Counted from the first letter of the stretch, positions 53,714 to 62,960 are shown. The stretch is DNA of 64,000 bases from Paraburkholderia ferrariae NBRC 106233 (GCF_000685035.1 NZ_BAYB01000014.1:214560-278559); one strand, 5' to 3'. The notes: generated from the sequence alone by a model not told the origin. Numbers and translations: made by a program.

Positions 53714-54865
53714 GTGAAGAAAATCGGAATCGTTGGAGCGGGCTTTACCGGGGCTGTTCTAGCTTACAGGCTCGCGCGCGAAGGCTATAGCGTCGACGTG
53801 TTCGATACGCGGCCACACCTCGCGGGCAACTGCCATTCGGAACGCGATGCCGATACGGGCGTGATGGTTCATGTCTATGGTCCGCATATCTTCCATACCA
53901 ACGACGAACAGGTCTGGAAATTCGTGAACCAGTTCGATGAGTTCATGCCGTTCGTCAATCGCGTGAAGGCGATCGTCAAAGGTCGAGTCTATACGCTGCC
54001 GATCAACCTGCTTACGATCAACCAGTTCTTCGGCAAGGCGCTTTCACCGTCAGAGGCAAAGGAATTTCTCGCGTCGCTCGGCGACAAGTCGATCGAAACG
54101 CCGCAGAATTTCGAGGAGCAAGCGCTCAAGTTCGTTGGCCGTGACCTCTATGAAGCCTTCTTTCTCGGCTATACAACGAAGCAGTGGGGCATGCATCCGA
54201 CCGAACTGCAGGCAAGTATTTTGAAGCGCTTGCCGGTACGGTTCAATTACGACGACAACTACTACAACAGTGCCTTCCAGGGCATGCCCAAGAACGGCTA
54301 CACGTACATTGTCGAAAAGCTGCTGGACCACCCGTCCATCAAGGTTCATCTGAACGAGCGCTTTGACCGCGCGCAAGCCGGCGAATATGCACACGTTTTC
54401 TACAGTGGCCCGATCGACGGATGGTTCGGCTACAAGGATGGCCGGCTTGGGTACCGTACGCTTGACTTCGAGGCGTCGCGTCACGACGGCGACTATCAGG
54501 GTAACGCAGTGATCAACTATTGCGATGTCGATGTGCCCTGGACGCGCATTTCGGAGCATAAGCACTTCGCGCCTTGGGAATCGCACGAACGCACGTTGAT
54601 TTTCAAGGAGCACAGCCGATTCTGCGGCGAGAACGATGTACCGTACTATCCGATCCGTCTCGCGAAGGAAAAGACGATGCTCAAGCATTACGTCGACCTC
54701 GCGAATCAGGAGCGCGGCGTAAGCTTCGTCGGCCGTCTGGGCACCTATCGCTATCTCGATATGCACGTGACGATTCGCGAGGCATTGGACGCAGCCGATG
54801 TGTTCCTGGCCGCCGAGGCCGCTGGTCAGGAAGTGCCGCGCTTCTTCGTGGATCCGCTGCAGTGA
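53714..54865 (+). CDS. glf: UDP-galactopyranose mutase
   Basis: FAD enzyme converting UDP-galactopyranose to UDP-galactofuranose. 383 residues from GTG 53714 with AAAGGG six bases upstream; a TTG at 53699 would add five. FAD fold IGIVGAGFTGAVLAYRLAREG, then GPHIFHTNDEQVWKFVN, YTTKQWGMHPTELQASILKRLPVR-type segment (YTTKQWG), and the C-terminal VGRLGTYRYLDMHVTI are characteristic. Its product should feed the DUF4422 domain of the preceding gene and the GT2 that follows. Confidence 0.97.
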   Translation: MKKIGIVGAGFTGAVLAYRLAREGYSVDVFDTRPHLAGNCHSERDADTGVMVHVYGPHIFHTNDEQVWKFVNQFDEFMPFVNRVKAIVKGRVYTLPINLLTINQFFGKALSPSEAKEFLASLGDKSIETPQNFEEQALKFVGRDLYEAFFLGYTTKQWGMHPTELQASILKRLPVRFNYDDNYYNSAFQGMPKNGYTYIVEKLLDHPSIKVHLNERFDRAQAGEYAHVFYSGPIDGWFGYKDGRLGYRTLDFEASRHDGDYQGNAVINYCDVDVPWTRISEHKHFAPWESHERTLIFKEHSRFCGENDVPYYPIRLAKEKTMLKHYVDLANQERGVSFVGRLGTYRYLDMHVTIREALDAADVFLAAEAAGQEVPRFFVDPLQ

Positions 54866-55770
54866 ATGTTGCGGCTGTCGTCGTTACTCACAACCGGCCA
54901 CAACTGCTTGCTGAGGCGCTAAGAGCGCTGAGCACCCAGACATACGCCCTGCAGTCGATCGTGGTGGTCGACAATGCGAGCGGGCCGGCAACGCCGCAGG
55001 TGCTGCAAGGTTTTGACCACGTTGACGTCCTGCGGCTTGACGAGAATCTTGGTGGGGCAGGCGGCTTCGCGGCCGGCGTTGACCGCGCGATGCAACACGA
55101 TCCTGACTGGATACTGTTACTGGACGATGACGCGATCGCTGCTCCCGATCTTGTGGCGCAGCTTATGGCCGCCTTGCCCGAATTGCGGGCACAGCGTGTG
55201 GGTGCGCTGTGTACTGCCGTGGTCGAATTCGGGCAGCTCGCGTTGATGCATCGGCGCTTTTTCGATCCGAAGACATTACGTGAGCCACCAGTGGCGAGCG
55301 AGAGCTATGCAAAGCCGCTCGTCAAGGTCGATACGGGTTCGTTCGTTGGCTTTTTGGTGAACGCGGAATCCGTGCGTGAGGTTGGGGTGCCGAACGCTTC
55401 GTTCTTTCTCGCCTACGACGACACGGAGTATTCGCTGCGTCTAGGTAAGGCAGGGTGGTCGATCTGGCTGGTGCCCAAGGCTTCCGTTACGCATTTGCGC
55501 GGCGCAAAGGGGCGTTTGCGGGATGGGCCGTACGGGCTCAAGCACTATTACAACCTGCGCAATCAGCTTGCCGTGTTTCGGCACTATGGCTCCGCACCGG
55601 GGTGGCGATTGTGGCGGCCAATTCTGTCGCATGGCCTGGTTGCCGCCAAGGACCTTCGCTTTGCCTCACTGTGTACTTGGGGCAAAGCGTTGCGGGATAG
55701 CCGGCGCGTTCGTATTACGAGTGCACAGGATGTGAGTGGGTCGCGGCGACCGACTGCGCGTTGCAAGTGA
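54862..55770 (+). CDS. GT2 glycosyltransferase, GlfT1/WbbN-like
   Basis: GT-A enzyme of 302 residues. The GTG start overlaps the glf stop (GTGA), so the two proteins are coupled. VAAVVVTHNRPQLLAEAL and SIVVVDNASGPATPQVL start the domain; NLGGAGGFAAGVDRA, ILLLDDDAIAAP and FLAYDDTEYSLRLGKAGW are typical of galactofuranosyl- and rhamnosyltransferases of the GlfT1 type. In position and size it equals Klebsiella WbbN. Galf or rhamnose transfer is inferred. Confidence 0.83.
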   Translation: MNVAAVVVTHNRPQLLAEALRALSTQTYALQSIVVVDNASGPATPQVLQGFDHVDVLRLDENLGGAGGFAAGVDRAMQHDPDWILLLDDDAIAAPDLVAQLMAALPELRAQRVGALCTAVVEFGQLALMHRRFFDPKTLREPPVASESYAKPLVKVDTGSFVGFLVNAESVREVGVPNASFFLAYDDTEYSLRLGKAGWSIWLVPKASVTHLRGAKGRLRDGPYGLKHYYNLRNQLAVFRHYGSAPGWRLWRPILSHGLVAAKDLRFASLCTWGKALRDSRRVRITSAQDVSGSRRPTARCK

Positions 55771-55786
55771 TCGCCGCTTCAAGCGC

Positions 55787-55805
55787 CCAGGCATCCGACG
55801 CCTGG
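55787..55805. terminator. Hairpin between convergent genes
   Basis: CCAGGC and GCCTGG flank a 7-base loop in the 43-base gap between two convergent genes. No T run follows, so this is a weak terminator call. Confidence 0.35.
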
Positions 55806-55813
55806 CAGCCCAC

Positions 55814-57358
55814 TCAGTTATGTATGTGCTTGGCCAGATTGCGCACGAAGGCTTCTTTTTCCCGGGAGAGATGGCCGGCGAGAGCTAACACGCGATCATG
55901 CTTCAGAAGTTGAAGCGTGGAAAAAATATCCTTTGACGCATTCTGTTCATATTTTTCCTTGAGCGAGTCTTCAAGCAGGCCGTGTACCCAGAAGTGGGTA
56001 CTAATTTGAATCTGCTTGAAAAGCGTCTCGGCCTCCAGGTTACCGAGAATTTGGATGCGCTCGAGTAGCGCGTTGAAAATATCAAAATGAACGAACAGGC
56101 GTTCGTCTTTGAAGCCCACAGTTTGACCGGGGCGCTCCAGTCGGTAGTGGTACATGTATCCGCTTGTTGCAACCACATACGGGCGACACAGTAGTGCTTC
56201 GGCATTAAACAGGAGGTCATCGAAGCGGCGGATGTTCGTATGAAATCCTACGCGATTCACGTCAAGAAAATTCTTTCGGAATATCTTGCGCCAGATAGTC
56301 GGTGCGTGCAGAACGACCTCATCCGGATCAACCTGATAGCAGTCGAAAAACATTCGACGTGCCGACCCAAAGTGCTCTTCCACATTTGCGCTTTTACCGC
56401 TCGCTGTGTATTCCTCGACGTATCCGCATAGAGCCACGTCAGCATTGGTATCGACCGCGCAGCCGAACAGCTTTTCGAACATCCCGGGAGTTACCCAATC
56501 GTCGCCGTCGACAAAACCGACATAGGTGCCGCGCGCTTCATCAAGGCCGCGTTGACGGGCTGCTGCGCACCCGCCGTTAGTCTGAGAGATGAGCCGGATA
56601 TGACTGTACTTCTTCTCGTACTCGCGGACGATCGCGGCGCTGCTGTCTTTCGACCCGTCGTCGATTACGAGCACTTCCGCGGTAATGTCGCGGATTCCGG
56701 CCAGGGAGTCGAGGCATTGTGGCAGATACGCCTCGATATTGTAGGCCGGCACAATAATACTTACGTCAACCGCCTGACTGCGATTCCAGTGAATCACGTT
56801 CCAACGGTCGTGGGAGTAGAGGCGGAACGACCGCGTCAGCGGCTTGAGTGCCTGATACAGATGACGCCCAGGGATTCGATGCTCTTCGAAGCCGCCGATG
56901 AGTACGTCGATGGTCGCAATCGACGCGATCTTGCTGATCGTCTGGAGGTCGAAGTAAGGCCAGTCGAAGTAGACACAAATATCGCTGCCGCAATTGAGGG
57001 TGTCTAACGTATCACCGAACTCCGACATGTCATTGATGCAGATGACACCGCAGTCCGGCTCCTGTGTGATAAGCGCTTTCAACTCTTCTCGCGTCGTTGC
57101 GAGCGGGTGATAGACGACAGCTCGCCGTGTTGAGTCGGATTTTGCGAACTGAAATGCTCGCGGAGCCGCGTTCCCACCGATATGAAGCATGACCTTTGCG
57201 GGGCTCGCGGCAAGAAGTGCCTCAGCATGAGCCGAGTTGCTGATTGAGTCGCAAGCCTGCTTGATCGCGGGGAGGTTGTTCGCAGACGACAGCCAGTGCG
57301 AGCGACGGCTATCTGCGATTGCGGCCGGGAGGAAATCGGAAAGTGCGTGTAACGACAT
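55814..57358 (-). CDS. GT2 glycosyltransferase with an extra N-terminal domain
   Basis: Product of 514 residues. Residues about 198-430 are a GT2 catalytic domain: VSIIVPAYNIEAYLPQCLDSL, VLVIDDGSKDSS, NGGCAAARQRGLDEARG and GFVDGDDWVTPGMF. The first ~190 residues (with VMLHIGGNAAPRAFQF and VLIGGFEEHRIPGRHLYQAL) form a compact domain I do not recognise, possibly a methyltransferase-like Rossmann fold without clear motifs. GC content is clearly below the window average, a sign of horizontal origin. It starts six bases after the upstream GT2 gene, forming a two-gene unit on the reverse strand. Confidence 0.75.
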   Translation of the reverse strand: MSLHALSDFLPAAIADSRRSHWLSSANNLPAIKQACDSISNSAHAEALLAASPAKVMLHIGGNAAPRAFQFAKSDSTRRAVVYHPLATTREELKALITQEPDCGVICINDMSEFGDTLDTLNCGSDICVYFDWPYFDLQTISKIASIATIDVLIGGFEEHRIPGRHLYQALKPLTRSFRLYSHDRWNVIHWNRSQAVDVSIIVPAYNIEAYLPQCLDSLAGIRDITAEVLVIDDGSKDSSAAIVREYEKKYSHIRLISQTNGGCAAARQRGLDEARGTYVGFVDGDDWVTPGMFEKLFGCAVDTNADVALCGYVEEYTASGKSANVEEHFGSARRMFFDCYQVDPDEVVLHAPTIWRKIFRKNFLDVNRVGFHTNIRRFDDLLFNAEALLCRPYVVATSGYMYHYRLERPGQTVGFKDERLFVHFDIFNALLERIQILGNLEAETLFKQIQISTHFWVHGLLEDSLKEKYEQNASKDIFSTLQLLKHDRVLALAGHLSREKEAFVRNLAKHIHN

Positions 57359-57364
57359 GTCTGA

Positions 57365-58504
57365 TTAAGCGAGCTTGAGTCGGCGAGCCAGTTGCGATGC
57401 AGCGGAACGGGTCCGTCTTTGTATGGCAATACGGGCATGCTGCTTGCGCCCGGTGTCGAGATAAAAACGGAACGACGTGCGCGCTTCGGTGACGCCGGTT
57501 TGGTAAAGCGACAGGTCGCGTGCGAGCCCGTTAAGAATCAGCCATAACCTGTAAGACTGCCTGTCTTCGCGCCAATGGTTGCTCAATACCTCGTTGATCC
57601 AGTCGGCGGGAAAGCGGCGCAGGGCATCGGCGAATTCGCCAATGAAGCGCTCGCGCAGGGGGAAACTAATGCTGTTGAAACACCAGATGCCGAAGTCGAC
57701 CAGGTAGCTGATCATTTCCGGCGCGGCAAGGGTGGACATTGTCCGCAGTGAGTTGTCGCCCGCGATTTCGTTCAGGATCTTGATGTAGTCGAAGCGCTTC
57801 TCATCGTTGCGGCTCGTGATTTGCCCTGGCCGATTGACCCGGTAATAGTAGCCGGTCATCGACGTAATCAGGATCCGCGACGCGCCAACGAGCGCGCGAT
57901 AGTGCGTTGGGACGTCCTCGTAGAGAAGACTAACGCGGAATGGCCCTACCTTCTCGCGGAAGAAGCTGGCACGATACACGCGGTTGCACGATGACGGCTC
58001 AAAGCGGCATAGCGAAGGTGTTTCAGCAAGATTGGTCGCTACCACCGTGCGGCCGCTGAGCACTCCGTTGCGCAATGCCTCGTCGTTGAACGACGTGAAT
58101 TCGTCCGATCGCTGGTTGTAGGTGACGGCGCGCAGCCAGCCGAAGTCTGCGTTATCGCGATCGAGCAGTACGACCAGATTGGCGAAAGCACGTGCTTCGA
58201 TCCAGTCGTCACTGTCGACGAAGCTCAGGTAGCGACCCTGTGCAAGCGAGACCCCGACGTTACGGGCGGCACCAAGTCCGCCGACCTTATATTCATCATG
58301 GTCCTGAGTGGATGCCAGCACAAATCGGGTTTCAGGATGTTGCGCAGCGAGCTTTCGCACAACGGACATCGTGTCGTCCGTCGACCGGTCGTCGACCACA
58401 ACAATTTCGTATGTCATTCCGACAGAGCGCGCGAGGCTAGTCAAGCATGGCTCGATAAACGCCTCGACATTATGTGCAGGAACTATATACGACAGATCTA
58501 TCAC
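57365..58504 (-). CDS. GT2 glycosyltransferase
   Basis: Product of 379 residues with the GT2 domain at the very start: LSYIVPAHNVEAFIEPCLTSL, EIVVVDDRSTDDTM, GGLGAARNVGVSLAQGRYLSFVDSDDW-type region (GLGAARNVGVS, SFVDSDDW). The C-terminal half is mostly helical, and the middle segment around YYYRVNRPGQITSRNDEKRFD resembles YHYRLERPGQTVGFKDERLF of the neighbouring gene. The two are thus paralogues and may add similar sugars successively. A promoter-like TATAAT lies about 170 bases upstream. Confidence 0.82.
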   Translation of the reverse strand: MIDLSYIVPAHNVEAFIEPCLTSLARSVGMTYEIVVVDDRSTDDTMSVVRKLAAQHPETRFVLASTQDHDEYKVGGLGAARNVGVSLAQGRYLSFVDSDDWIEARAFANLVVLLDRDNADFGWLRAVTYNQRSDEFTSFNDEALRNGVLSGRTVVATNLAETPSLCRFEPSSCNRVYRASFFREKVGPFRVSLLYEDVPTHYRALVGASRILITSMTGYYYRVNRPGQITSRNDEKRFDYIKILNEIAGDNSLRTMSTLAAPEMISYLVDFGIWCFNSISFPLRERFIGEFADALRRFPADWINEVLSNHWREDRQSYRLWLILNGLARDLSLYQTGVTEARTSFRFYLDTGRKQHARIAIQRRTRSAASQLARRLKLA

Positions 58505-58920
58505 AATACCCTCCGGCCGCTCATTCCTGGCAGCTTACTTTTCGATACATTTGAGTGGCAACGGTGGATTGGGCATAGGCCCATGTGGCCCCACCAACGT
58601 AGTGTGAGCCGACCTGGCTCGGTATGTGATGTATGCGAGGATGCGTAAGGCCCGGTGCGACTCCGCAGGAATTATACCTAACTGTGAGGTTACAGGGCGG
58701 CGGTGGCCACGTTCTGCACTGCCGCAAAGGATTTGGGCGATGAGCGTTGATGCTGTGTAGGCGACCAGTCGGGCGAGGCATCACACCAGTGTCTCCCGGC
58801 TTGGGTCCGCGTCGCCAGGGTGGAATTGTTGTCAATACCACTAACGTATCAGAGTCCGCAGATTGAACTTATCGAAGGTTTCAAGCATTGGACGTGTTTG
58901 CTGCTGGTGATGACTGTGAT
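58505..58920. other. Intergenic region upstream of the reverse GT2 pair
   Basis: No gene is supported. On the reverse strand TATAAT (58676-58671) preceded by TGTAAC 12 bases earlier is a possible promoter for the GT2 pair, giving a leader of about 160 bases. The rest is featureless. Confidence 0.45.
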
Positions 58921-60195
58921 TTACACGGGGGGCACCCATTGGAGGTTTTGATTGTGAAAATCGCGCGTCACGCGGTCGAGGTCGTTGGGGCACGAATTTT
59001 CAAGATCGACAACGTCTGGGACGATAGCGTCCTGGACACCCTTCCACCATCGTTGGGTCTCACCGGTCGGTTGCGCATGCAGCGAAAATGCGGGTATGCC
59101 AAATAACGAATACGCATGCACGAGAATGCTTGAGTAGACCGAGACGATTGCAGCGATTGCGGGTGCATTATGCGAAATCACTGTCTCTAGCAGTGGTGCG
59201 TCAGTTTCGAGCAATCGCCCACCCATTTGGGCCACTTTCGAGGTAGGGAAGGTCTCTTTGAGGGGCACGCGCGGATGATCTTTCACCCACACCGTATAGC
59301 CCTTGCCAATTAGCGTTGCTACCAGTTCGGTATAAGGGTCCAGGTAGGCTGCTGGGGACATGCCGTCGTGAGGTGCTGCACCGCTGGTAACGATGATGAT
59401 GTTACGCTTACCGGCCAGGCGCGGAATTCGGTAGCATTGCGCACTGCGGCGTAGAAGCTGTGTGAATACAGCGCAGTCCACAGGGACCGTGTCAATGTCA
59501 GCATTCCGAAGCACTGTCGGAGCCAGCGCAAAGAATCGCGAATTCGTGTCGTGGGGCGCGAATCGCAACGCCTGGAGGTAACTTGTCAGCCCTTCTTCAT
59601 AATATTCGTAACGTTGGGCAGGAAAATTGTGACGCACGAACTCGCCCATCTCGACAAACGGAGAATAGATTTCAGCGAACTCGATATCCGAGAACGGCAG
59701 TTCTGGTGAAGCCTGGGTGCGTTCATAGTAATCCTCGTGGGAGATGGTTTGAACGCCAACCCAGTCTTCTTTCAACTGATACGCCCACTTGCGATTCTCG
59801 GTGCCTGATTGCCTGTCGAGGGTCACCAGAAGATAGTCATCGAACACCCGGTTTTGCTGCTGCGCGATTGCTGCTGCCACTGTTGTGGCGAAGTAGCCAG
59901 TCGAGATGAAGAGCCGCCTCGGGTGCTGTGTTGCGAAGACCTCGGTGACTTTCTGGCTTAGTTCGTTGAGCGTTTCGTGCTCTCGGGAGAGCTTTTGCTT
60001 GAGTTGCTCAAATGACTGCTCCAGCAACGTGGCATGTGCTTCGAACTGGTCGCGTTGTTGATCGAGTCCACTGGTAAGTGCCTGCCGGTTATCATTCAGT
60101 AGTTGCACGACCAGCTCTTCGAGATGCTGCAGGTTACGCGCCACGCGCCGCGAGGGAAACAGGCGCGTCGCCAGCTCACTGAGGGTTGCTCTCAT
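58921..60195 (-). CDS. Polysialyltransferase-like protein with N-terminal coiled coil
   Basis: Product of 424 residues. Residues about 20-90 are a heptad-rich coiled coil (HLEELVVQLLNDNRQAL to LSREHETLNELSQKV). From residue ~92 the sequence resembles the bacterial polysialyltransferase/GT52-like group: RRLFISTGYFATTVAAAIA at the start of the fold, YEYYEEGLTSYL, and the VKDHPRVPLKETFP and SVYSSILVHAYSLFG segments that bind the CMP donor in that group. A sialic-acid-like (nonulosonate) cap on the O-antigen is possible, but no nonulosonate synthesis genes are in the window. The coiled coil may act as a molecular ruler or docking element, as in chain-terminating enzymes of ABC-type O-antigens. 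Confidence 0.6.
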   Translation of the reverse strand: MRATLSELATRLFPSRRVARNLQHLEELVVQLLNDNRQALTSGLDQQRDQFEAHATLLEQSFEQLKQKLSREHETLNELSQKVTEVFATQHPRRLFISTGYFATTVAAAIAQQQNRVFDDYLLVTLDRQSGTENRKWAYQLKEDWVGVQTISHEDYYERTQASPELPFSDIEFAEIYSPFVEMGEFVRHNFPAQRYEYYEEGLTSYLQALRFAPHDTNSRFFALAPTVLRNADIDTVPVDCAVFTQLLRRSAQCYRIPRLAGKRNIIIVTSGAAPHDGMSPAAYLDPYTELVATLIGKGYTVWVKDHPRVPLKETFPTSKVAQMGGRLLETDAPLLETVISHNAPAIAAIVSVYSSILVHAYSLFGIPAFSLHAQPTGETQRWWKGVQDAIVPDVVDLENSCPNDLDRVTRDFHNQNLQWVPPV

Positions 60196-60627
60196 AATTT
60201 GTTACGCCTCCGAGGCAATCGGAAACTGCGCGGATCGGCTGATCGTGGCCATAGGAGCATGTGGGACAGGGGTTGAATGGGCGCGAAAACGTTTGCATCG
60301 ACGCGGCAGGTCTGTCTCGATGCAAGCAAATATGACAGCCATGACGCCCTCTAGCACGGCTGTATTGCAATATGGCGGAAACGTTTGCGTGTGCTAGCTA
60401 CTACACAAAGATTGTACCCAAGCATACACATTCATGACATAAATGTAACGATCTGTAATGTTACAAAATGCTAGCCATACATCGGGCTGGTATTGCCTTG
60501 CAGGCTTATGTGTGTAGTTGATGGTACGACGCAGACTTGTGTAGCATCCCGACCTTGACGTGTTGTCTTCCGGGAATCCGGAATCAGCGAAGGTACTACG
60601 TTTGAACTTACGAGCTGGAAGGTAAAA
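60196..60627. other. AT-rich divergent intergenic region
   Basis: No gene is supported. The stretch 60390-60480 is markedly AT-rich for this genome and holds the inverted repeat TGTAAC-N10-GTTACA. It should contain the promoters of the coiled-coil transferase (left) and the acyltransferase (right); no strong -35/-10 pair stands out. Confidence 0.5.
60444..60465. promoter_or_regulatory. Candidate operator TGTAAC-N10-GTTACA
   Basis: Perfect 6-base arms separated by 10 bases, in an AT-rich divergent promoter region. The spacing resembles binding sites of dimeric helix-turn-helix regulators. The related string ATGTAACG also occurs near 49602 before wzm. Confidence 0.4.
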
Positions 60628-61737
60628 ATGATTGCGGAAGTTGCACCGGCGAAGATCCGGGACATCCAGGTTCTCCGCGCGCTGGCCATCATTGCCGTCA
60701 TTTTTCAGCACTACTGGCGCCTACCTGTTCCTCCGGCCTTTCAATATCTGCATAGCCATGTATCCGGCTGGACCGGCGTGGATATTTTTTTGGCTATTTC
60801 GGGCTTTCTGATGTGCCAGGCGTGCGTGCGTTACGCAGAGAAAACGGATGGAAAAGTTGCTGCGCTCAAAATGTTTGCAGAACACCGGGTTCGCCGTTTG
60901 CTCCCAGCGCTCCTTTGCTGGAACTGCTTCTCCATCATACTCGCTGCATACCTCGACGATCCGCCTCTGCGGTCAGTCTTTCTCGCGACAAGGGGTGCGT
61001 TGGCTGCCCTTTTCGGCGTTTCGAACGTTTATTGGTCATACTGCTTTCAGGTTGCGCAAGGGACGTGCGGCAATGGCGACTACAACGGGGTCACCTGGTC
61101 GCTTTCGCTGGAGTGGCAGCTTTACGCGGTCCTGGCGCTATCGTTCTACTTCCTTGGGAGGTACTACGTACTTGGCATCCTGCTGGTGCTGACTGCCGTT
61201 CTCTCCTTTTTCCCCGCAACCATGTTTTCGTTGCCATGGGTTTTCCGGCCCGCAGCATTCACAGCAGGTTGCGTTGTGTACTTTCTCGGCAATACCTACG
61301 CTCCGGGCATTCGCGGACTGCCTGTCTGGGGTTGCCGGATTGTGCTGGGTGTGGGCCTCGTGCTCTGCCTGATTGCTCCGAACGTGCTACCGCCGCATTG
61401 GATTTTCTGGGGAATGGGGGCAGGCGCTGGTTTGTGCATGCTTTCGGCGCTGCGGGGGGATAGCTACTCGAATGGCCGCCTGGGTTCACTGGCCTTGTGG
61501 ATAGGAGAACGATCGTATTCGATTTATCTTTGTCACCTGCCGCTTATGGTATTGGTTGTGGACATCCTCAAGCGGCTGAATGCTGCAGCGTTTGCGCATG
61601 GGCAGACCTTGATTGGATTCGGGCTGTTCTCTGCACTGACCATCGTTTGCTCGAGTTTATCCTATCACTTCGTGGAGCAGCGCTTTCTGCATCGCGGTGC
61701 GGGTAAGCGCGCTGTAGCCGAGCGGCTGCCCGGGTAG
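60628..61737 (+). CDS. Acyltransferase family 3 membrane protein
   Basis: Membrane O-acyltransferase of 369 residues: IRDIQVLRALAIIAVIFQHYWRLP with the catalytic His, WTGVDIFLAISGFLMCQA, then ten or so hydrophobic segments including WSLSLEWQLYAVLAL. Likely acetylates a sugar of the O-antigen after or during export. It is divergent from the coiled-coil transferase and convergent with another acyltransferase. It is not closely similar to the tandem pair at 10158 and 11271. Confidence 0.88.
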   Translation: MIAEVAPAKIRDIQVLRALAIIAVIFQHYWRLPVPPAFQYLHSHVSGWTGVDIFLAISGFLMCQACVRYAEKTDGKVAALKMFAEHRVRRLLPALLCWNCFSIILAAYLDDPPLRSVFLATRGALAALFGVSNVYWSYCFQVAQGTCGNGDYNGVTWSLSLEWQLYAVLALSFYFLGRYYVLGILLVLTAVLSFFPATMFSLPWVFRPAAFTAGCVVYFLGNTYAPGIRGLPVWGCRIVLGVGLVLCLIAPNVLPPHWIFWGMGAGAGLCMLSALRGDSYSNGRLGSLALWIGERSYSIYLCHLPLMVLVVDILKRLNAAAFAHGQTLIGFGLFSALTIVCSSLSYHFVEQRFLHRGAGKRAVAERLPG

Positions 61738-61778
61738 CTTCTACGAAGCCTGTATGGTTCTGCTGTGCGGGGTCGAGC

Positions 61779-62891
61779 TTAGCCGCCACTAGTGGCGATG
61801 GTCATGCGGCTTGCCAGCTTACGCCCCTTTCGCCGCAGTGGATTTTCGACAAATCGATAATTGAACTCGGCAAGGATTGCCGTGAGCGCCACGGCGGCAA
61901 TCGTATAACGCAATGTCCAGGTCGAATCCAGGTGCGTCCCTTCCGGCATCACGCGAATGCAGAGGTCATTCAAGACGTAGAAGATTAGCGGGTGGATGAG
62001 GTAGATCGCAAACGAGCGCTCACCGATCCAGACCAGAATTGGCGCAAATATCGACGGCGGCAGAAAGTACCCGCGCTCAAACGATGCGAGGCATATTGCG
62101 GCGGCCGAGATTGCGGCTGCGAGGCCAGTATAAAAACTGACGATTTCGAATCGTGTGCATGCGAACAGGCTTGCGAGCAACAGGACCGGTAGCAACCGGC
62201 TGATACCTGCCCGGTTGAACTGTTGTGCCAGGACGCGGTGATACTGGGTGCGTGAAAACTGTGCGATCAGGACGCCAAGCATGATTGCATCGGTTTTGAT
62301 GAACGCAAGCAGATTTCCCAACTGGGGGCGGTAGAGGAATATCTGTAGCAGCACGAGTGCGGCGAACGCCACCGTGAGGCGCCTGCCTAGAATGAGAATT
62401 GCGAGGGGAAGGAGGAGATAGAACTGCTCCTCGAGCGACAGGGTCCAATAGTATTCGAAACTTCCGCAGTTCGCGGCACCTCGAAAGCACTGGTAGAAGT
62501 GCAGGTTGGCAACGTTCAGAACGATGGACGTGAGGTCCGCGAGGTTCTGTTCCCGGAAGCCGTGCTGGCCGGCCGCCGTCAGCACCAGAACCCCGATGAG
62601 GGCCCATAGCCAGGCCGACGGCACGATCCGGTAGATGCGTCTCAGCCAGAAGGCCCACGTTTCGTACCAGAATTCGAGGCCGAGTTTGCCTTCGAGCCGG
62701 GGAAGCAGACTCTTTGCGATGACGTAGCCGGAAATGCAAAAGAACAAATCGACGCCTACCCAGAGTCCCCGGCCTGCGTTTTCCCAAATAGCGTGATTCC
62801 AGGGGTACAGAATAGGAAGGTGCCGAACAAAGACCGCCAGTATTGCCGCTGCCCGAATGACCTGAATTTCCTTGTTGTATTTTTCGTGCAT
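61779..62891 (-). CDS. Acyltransferase family 3 membrane protein
   Basis: Membrane O-acyltransferase of 370 residues from ATG 62891 (a TTG at 62918 would add nine). Motifs: KEIQVIRAAAILAVFVRHLP with the catalytic His, WVGVDLFFCISGYVIAKSL, YWTLSLEEQFYLLLPLAIL. About ten membrane segments; no SGNH domain. It lies in a reverse-strand pair with the oxygenase-like gene, 69 bases downstream of it. Confidence 0.87.
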   Translation of the reverse strand: MHEKYNKEIQVIRAAAILAVFVRHLPILYPWNHAIWENAGRGLWVGVDLFFCISGYVIAKSLLPRLEGKLGLEFWYETWAFWLRRIYRIVPSAWLWALIGVLVLTAAGQHGFREQNLADLTSIVLNVANLHFYQCFRGAANCGSFEYYWTLSLEEQFYLLLPLAILILGRRLTVAFAALVLLQIFLYRPQLGNLLAFIKTDAIMLGVLIAQFSRTQYHRVLAQQFNRAGISRLLPVLLLASLFACTRFEIVSFYTGLAAAISAAAICLASFERGYFLPPSIFAPILVWIGERSFAIYLIHPLIFYVLNDLCIRVMPEGTHLDSTWTLRYTIAAVALTAILAEFNYRFVENPLRRKGRKLASRMTIATSGG

Positions 62892-62960
62892 GGGTAGCGA
62901 GCGGTTAGTCCGATTCAAGGAGTCTTTTTACCTTCGAGCGTGCGGTGCTGCCAGAACTAG

